DNA of 64,000 bases, from assembly GCF_015865035.1 (NCBI RefSeq), contig NZ_JADZGI010000001.1:1612001-1676000 (forward strand). The letters run 5' to 3'. The position numbers and the translations under genes were made by a program. The stretch comes from Novosphingobium aureum. GTDB lineage: Bacteria; Pseudomonadota; Alphaproteobacteria; Sphingomonadales; Sphingomonadaceae. Position 1 is the stretch's first letter. Each line of letters starts with the position of its first letter. Shown in pieces: positions 62,602 through 64,000 of this stretch. The notes under the pieces are model-generated. The model ran no database searches. It saw only the letters and a program-made list of their open reading frames with translations, and was not told the DNA's origin.

Positions 62602-62976
62602 TCAGAGGCTGACCGGCTCGGAAAGCCCGAAAACGCGCTGCACTTCCATCACGAGGTCGCGCAGGTGGAAGGGCTTGGACAGGACTTTTGCCTGCGGCGC
62701 CTCGCGGCTGGCGCGCAGGGTGACCCCGGCGAATCCGGTGATGAACATGACCTTGGTGCCCGGCGCGATCTCGGCGCAGCGCTGGGCAAGCTCGATGCCG
62801 TCCATCTCGGGCATGACGATGTCGGAGAGCAAGAGGTCGAAGCCGCCGTCCTCGAGGTGGGGCAGGGCGGCCGTGCCGCGGTCGACGGCGACGACGTCGT
62901 ATCCGGCCTTCTCGAGGGCGCGTGCGAGATAAGTGCGCATGGCCTGGTCGTCTTCGGCAAGGAGAATGCGGATCAT
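62602..62976 (-). CDS. cpdR: CpdR-like single-domain response regulator
   Basis: A 124-residue receiver domain with no output domain. MIRILLAEDDQAMRTYLARA supplies the acidic pair, LLLSDIVMPEMDG holds the phosphoacceptor Asp52, and FITGF (Thr80) and SKPFH (Lys101) complete the active site. The sequence closely matches Caulobacter CpdR, which when unphosphorylated directs ClpXP to degrade cell-cycle proteins. The ATG at 62976 agrees with that family. I recall cpdR next to an N-formylglutamate amidohydrolase gene in other alphaproteobacteria, as here. Confidence 0.88.
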   Translation of the reverse strand: MIRILLAEDDQAMRTYLARALEKAGYDVVAVDRGTAALPHLEDGGFDLLLSDIVMPEMDGIELAQRCAEIAPGTKVMFITGFAGVTLRASREAPQAKVLSKPFHLRDLVMEVQRVFGLSEPVSL

Positions 62977-63187
62977 CGCGAGTCTGTTTCCAATCGGTCT
63001 TGGGGTAAGGGCGCCGTCGCGGCTGGTGCTCGAATGCCTTGTAGCGCCATCCGGGTTAAAATTCTCGCCCAGAATCCACGGTGACCGGGAACGGGACGCT
63101 TTGAGCTGGCAGCATTTATCGGTGGATTGCCGTCTGGCGGATGGCGCGCTTTTGACAGCGCAGGCGTGCAGGTGCAGCCTTGGCGTC

Positions 63188-64000
63188 ATGAGTGCCGCGC
63201 CCGAAAGTCCCGATTCGCATTGCAGGTCGGGCGGAGCGATTCCCGGAACATGGGAACCGGACGATTCGAGGCAGTCTCCCGCCTATGCATTGTACGAGCG
63301 GCAGCCTTCGGCGCTTCCCGTCCTGATCGCCGTCCCGCATGCCGGGCGCCGCTATCCCGAGAGCCTCGAGCGCGAAATGCGCCATGGTGGCCGGGCGATG
63401 CTGCGGCTCGAGGACCGCCACGTCGATCTCATCGGCCGGGCGCTCGCGCGCGAGACCGGGGCCAATCTTCTGGTCGCGCACGCTCCCCGCGCGATGCTCG
63501 ATCTCAACCGAGCGCCCGACGACGTCGACTGGCAGATGCTGCGGCTCGAGGATCGGCCTGAGCTGGGTGACATGCGTCCGGTCAGTCCGCGGGTGCGCAG
63601 CGGACTGGGGCTGGTGCCGCGCCGGTTGCCGGGGCTGGGCGAGTTGTGGCGCCGACCGCTTGACGCGCGCGAGCTGCGCGCGCGGATCGCGGGTGTTCAT
63701 GCGCCTTACCATGCTGCTCTCGATGCTGCGCTGGCCGATCTGCGCCAGCGCTGGGGGGCGGCGCTCCTGATCGACCTGCACTCGATGCCCCCGCTCCAGT
63801 CGCGCGGCGGGGTGCCCGGGGCGGAGATCGTCATCGGCGACCGCTTCGGAGCGAGTTGTCAGGGGCGGCTGGTCGCCGAGACCTTTGCCTATCTGGGCGC
63901 GGTCGGACGACGGGCGGCGCATAACCGGCCTTATGCCGGTGGCTATGTGCTCGAACGTCATGCGCGTCCCGCCGCGGGCATTCATGCCATTCAGCTCGAG
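63188..64000 (+). CDS. N-formylglutamate amidohydrolase family protein (3' end beyond window)
   Basis: A second member of the zinc FGase family, 271 codons visible before the window ends. Conserved pieces are LIAVPHAGRRYPESL (the PHAG/PHSG metal region), MLRLEDRHVDLIGRAL, RAMLDLNRAPDDVDW, LLIDLHSMPPL (metal-binding His) and the last visible part NRPYAGGYVLERHARPA, typical of true N-formylglutamate deformylases. It is divergent from cpdR with 211 bases between starts. It is only distantly like the gene at 5345. Confidence 0.88.
   Translation, partial: MSAAPESPDSHCRSGGAIPGTWEPDDSRQSPAYALYERQPSALPVLIAVPHAGRRYPESLEREMRHGGRAMLRLEDRHVDLIGRALARETGANLLVAHAPRAMLDLNRAPDDVDWQMLRLEDRPELGDMRPVSPRVRSGLGLVPRRLPGLGELWRRPLDARELRARIAGVHAPYHAALDAALADLRQRWGAALLIDLHSMPPLQSRGGVPGAEIVIGDRFGASCQGRLVAETFAYLGAVGRRAAHNRPYAGGYVLERHARPAAGIHAIQLE

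Overview
The window is about 64 kb of GC-rich, densely packed chromosomal DNA from an alphaproteobacterium, most likely a sphingomonad (Novosphingobium or a close relative). The grounds are the homologues recognised: a SciP (DUF1153) and a CpdR cell-cycle regulator, GAAC-N7-GAAC SOS boxes, a subclass B3 metallo-beta-lactamase like those of Novosphingobium, a PA0069-type radical SAM protein, and many core genes. No plasmid, phage or transposase gene is visible. Nearly everything is housekeeping; the unusual material lies in intergenic structure and a few fused or regulatory genes.

Layout. 1-6 kb: partial lytic transglycosylase, a cysteine-free uracil-DNA-glycosylase-like protein, ETF-ubiquinone oxidoreductase, ispE and an N-formylglutamate amidohydrolase. 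6-16 kb: ilvD, a small lipoprotein, NAD(P)HX repair (nnr), an RNA methyltransferase, alaS and glutaminase, the last with a nested inverted repeat over its start. 16-24 kb: a CPA2 antiporter, bamD, recN (SOS box touching its ATG) and ligA. 24-25 kb: divergent sciP and PilZ genes around an AT-rich region with CtrA-like TTAA pairs and GANTC sites. 25-27 kb: a B3 metallo-beta-lactamase reading in frame into prmA across a run of seven identical bases. 27-33 kb: sdhCDA (no sdhB), an HdeD-like protein, and a BlaI/M56 sensor-repressor pair with a dyad-rich promoter. 33-40 kb: secreted or metal-dependent peptidases, guaB, rsmB, a TPR protein and rppH. 40-48 kb: DUF457 and PAP2 membrane proteins, photolyase, cyclopropane fatty acid synthase, PilZ, SDR and purF. 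48-55 kb: lolC/E-lolD, glutathione peroxidase and dnaE. 55-57 kb: an SOS-boxed radical SAM gene and a lower-GC patch with a 136-bp inverted-repeat element. 57-64 kb: an orphan TadG/TadE pair, a Phd-like/PAS fusion regulator, icd, tRNA-Val(GAC), cpdR and a second, partial N-formylglutamate amidohydrolase.

Themes. Cell-cycle control is represented twice: SciP (a CtrA antagonist in Caulobacter) and CpdR (controller of ClpXP proteolysis). DNA repair is represented by recN, ligA, photolyase and a radical SAM gene, two of them under apparent LexA control. Central metabolism includes sdhCDA, icd, ETF-QO, guaB, purF and ilvD. Strong convergent hairpin terminators separate many transcription units.

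Limits: calls rest on reading translated sequence and remembered family motifs. No database search, alignment or structure prediction was run, and start codons marked as alternatives are judgement calls.
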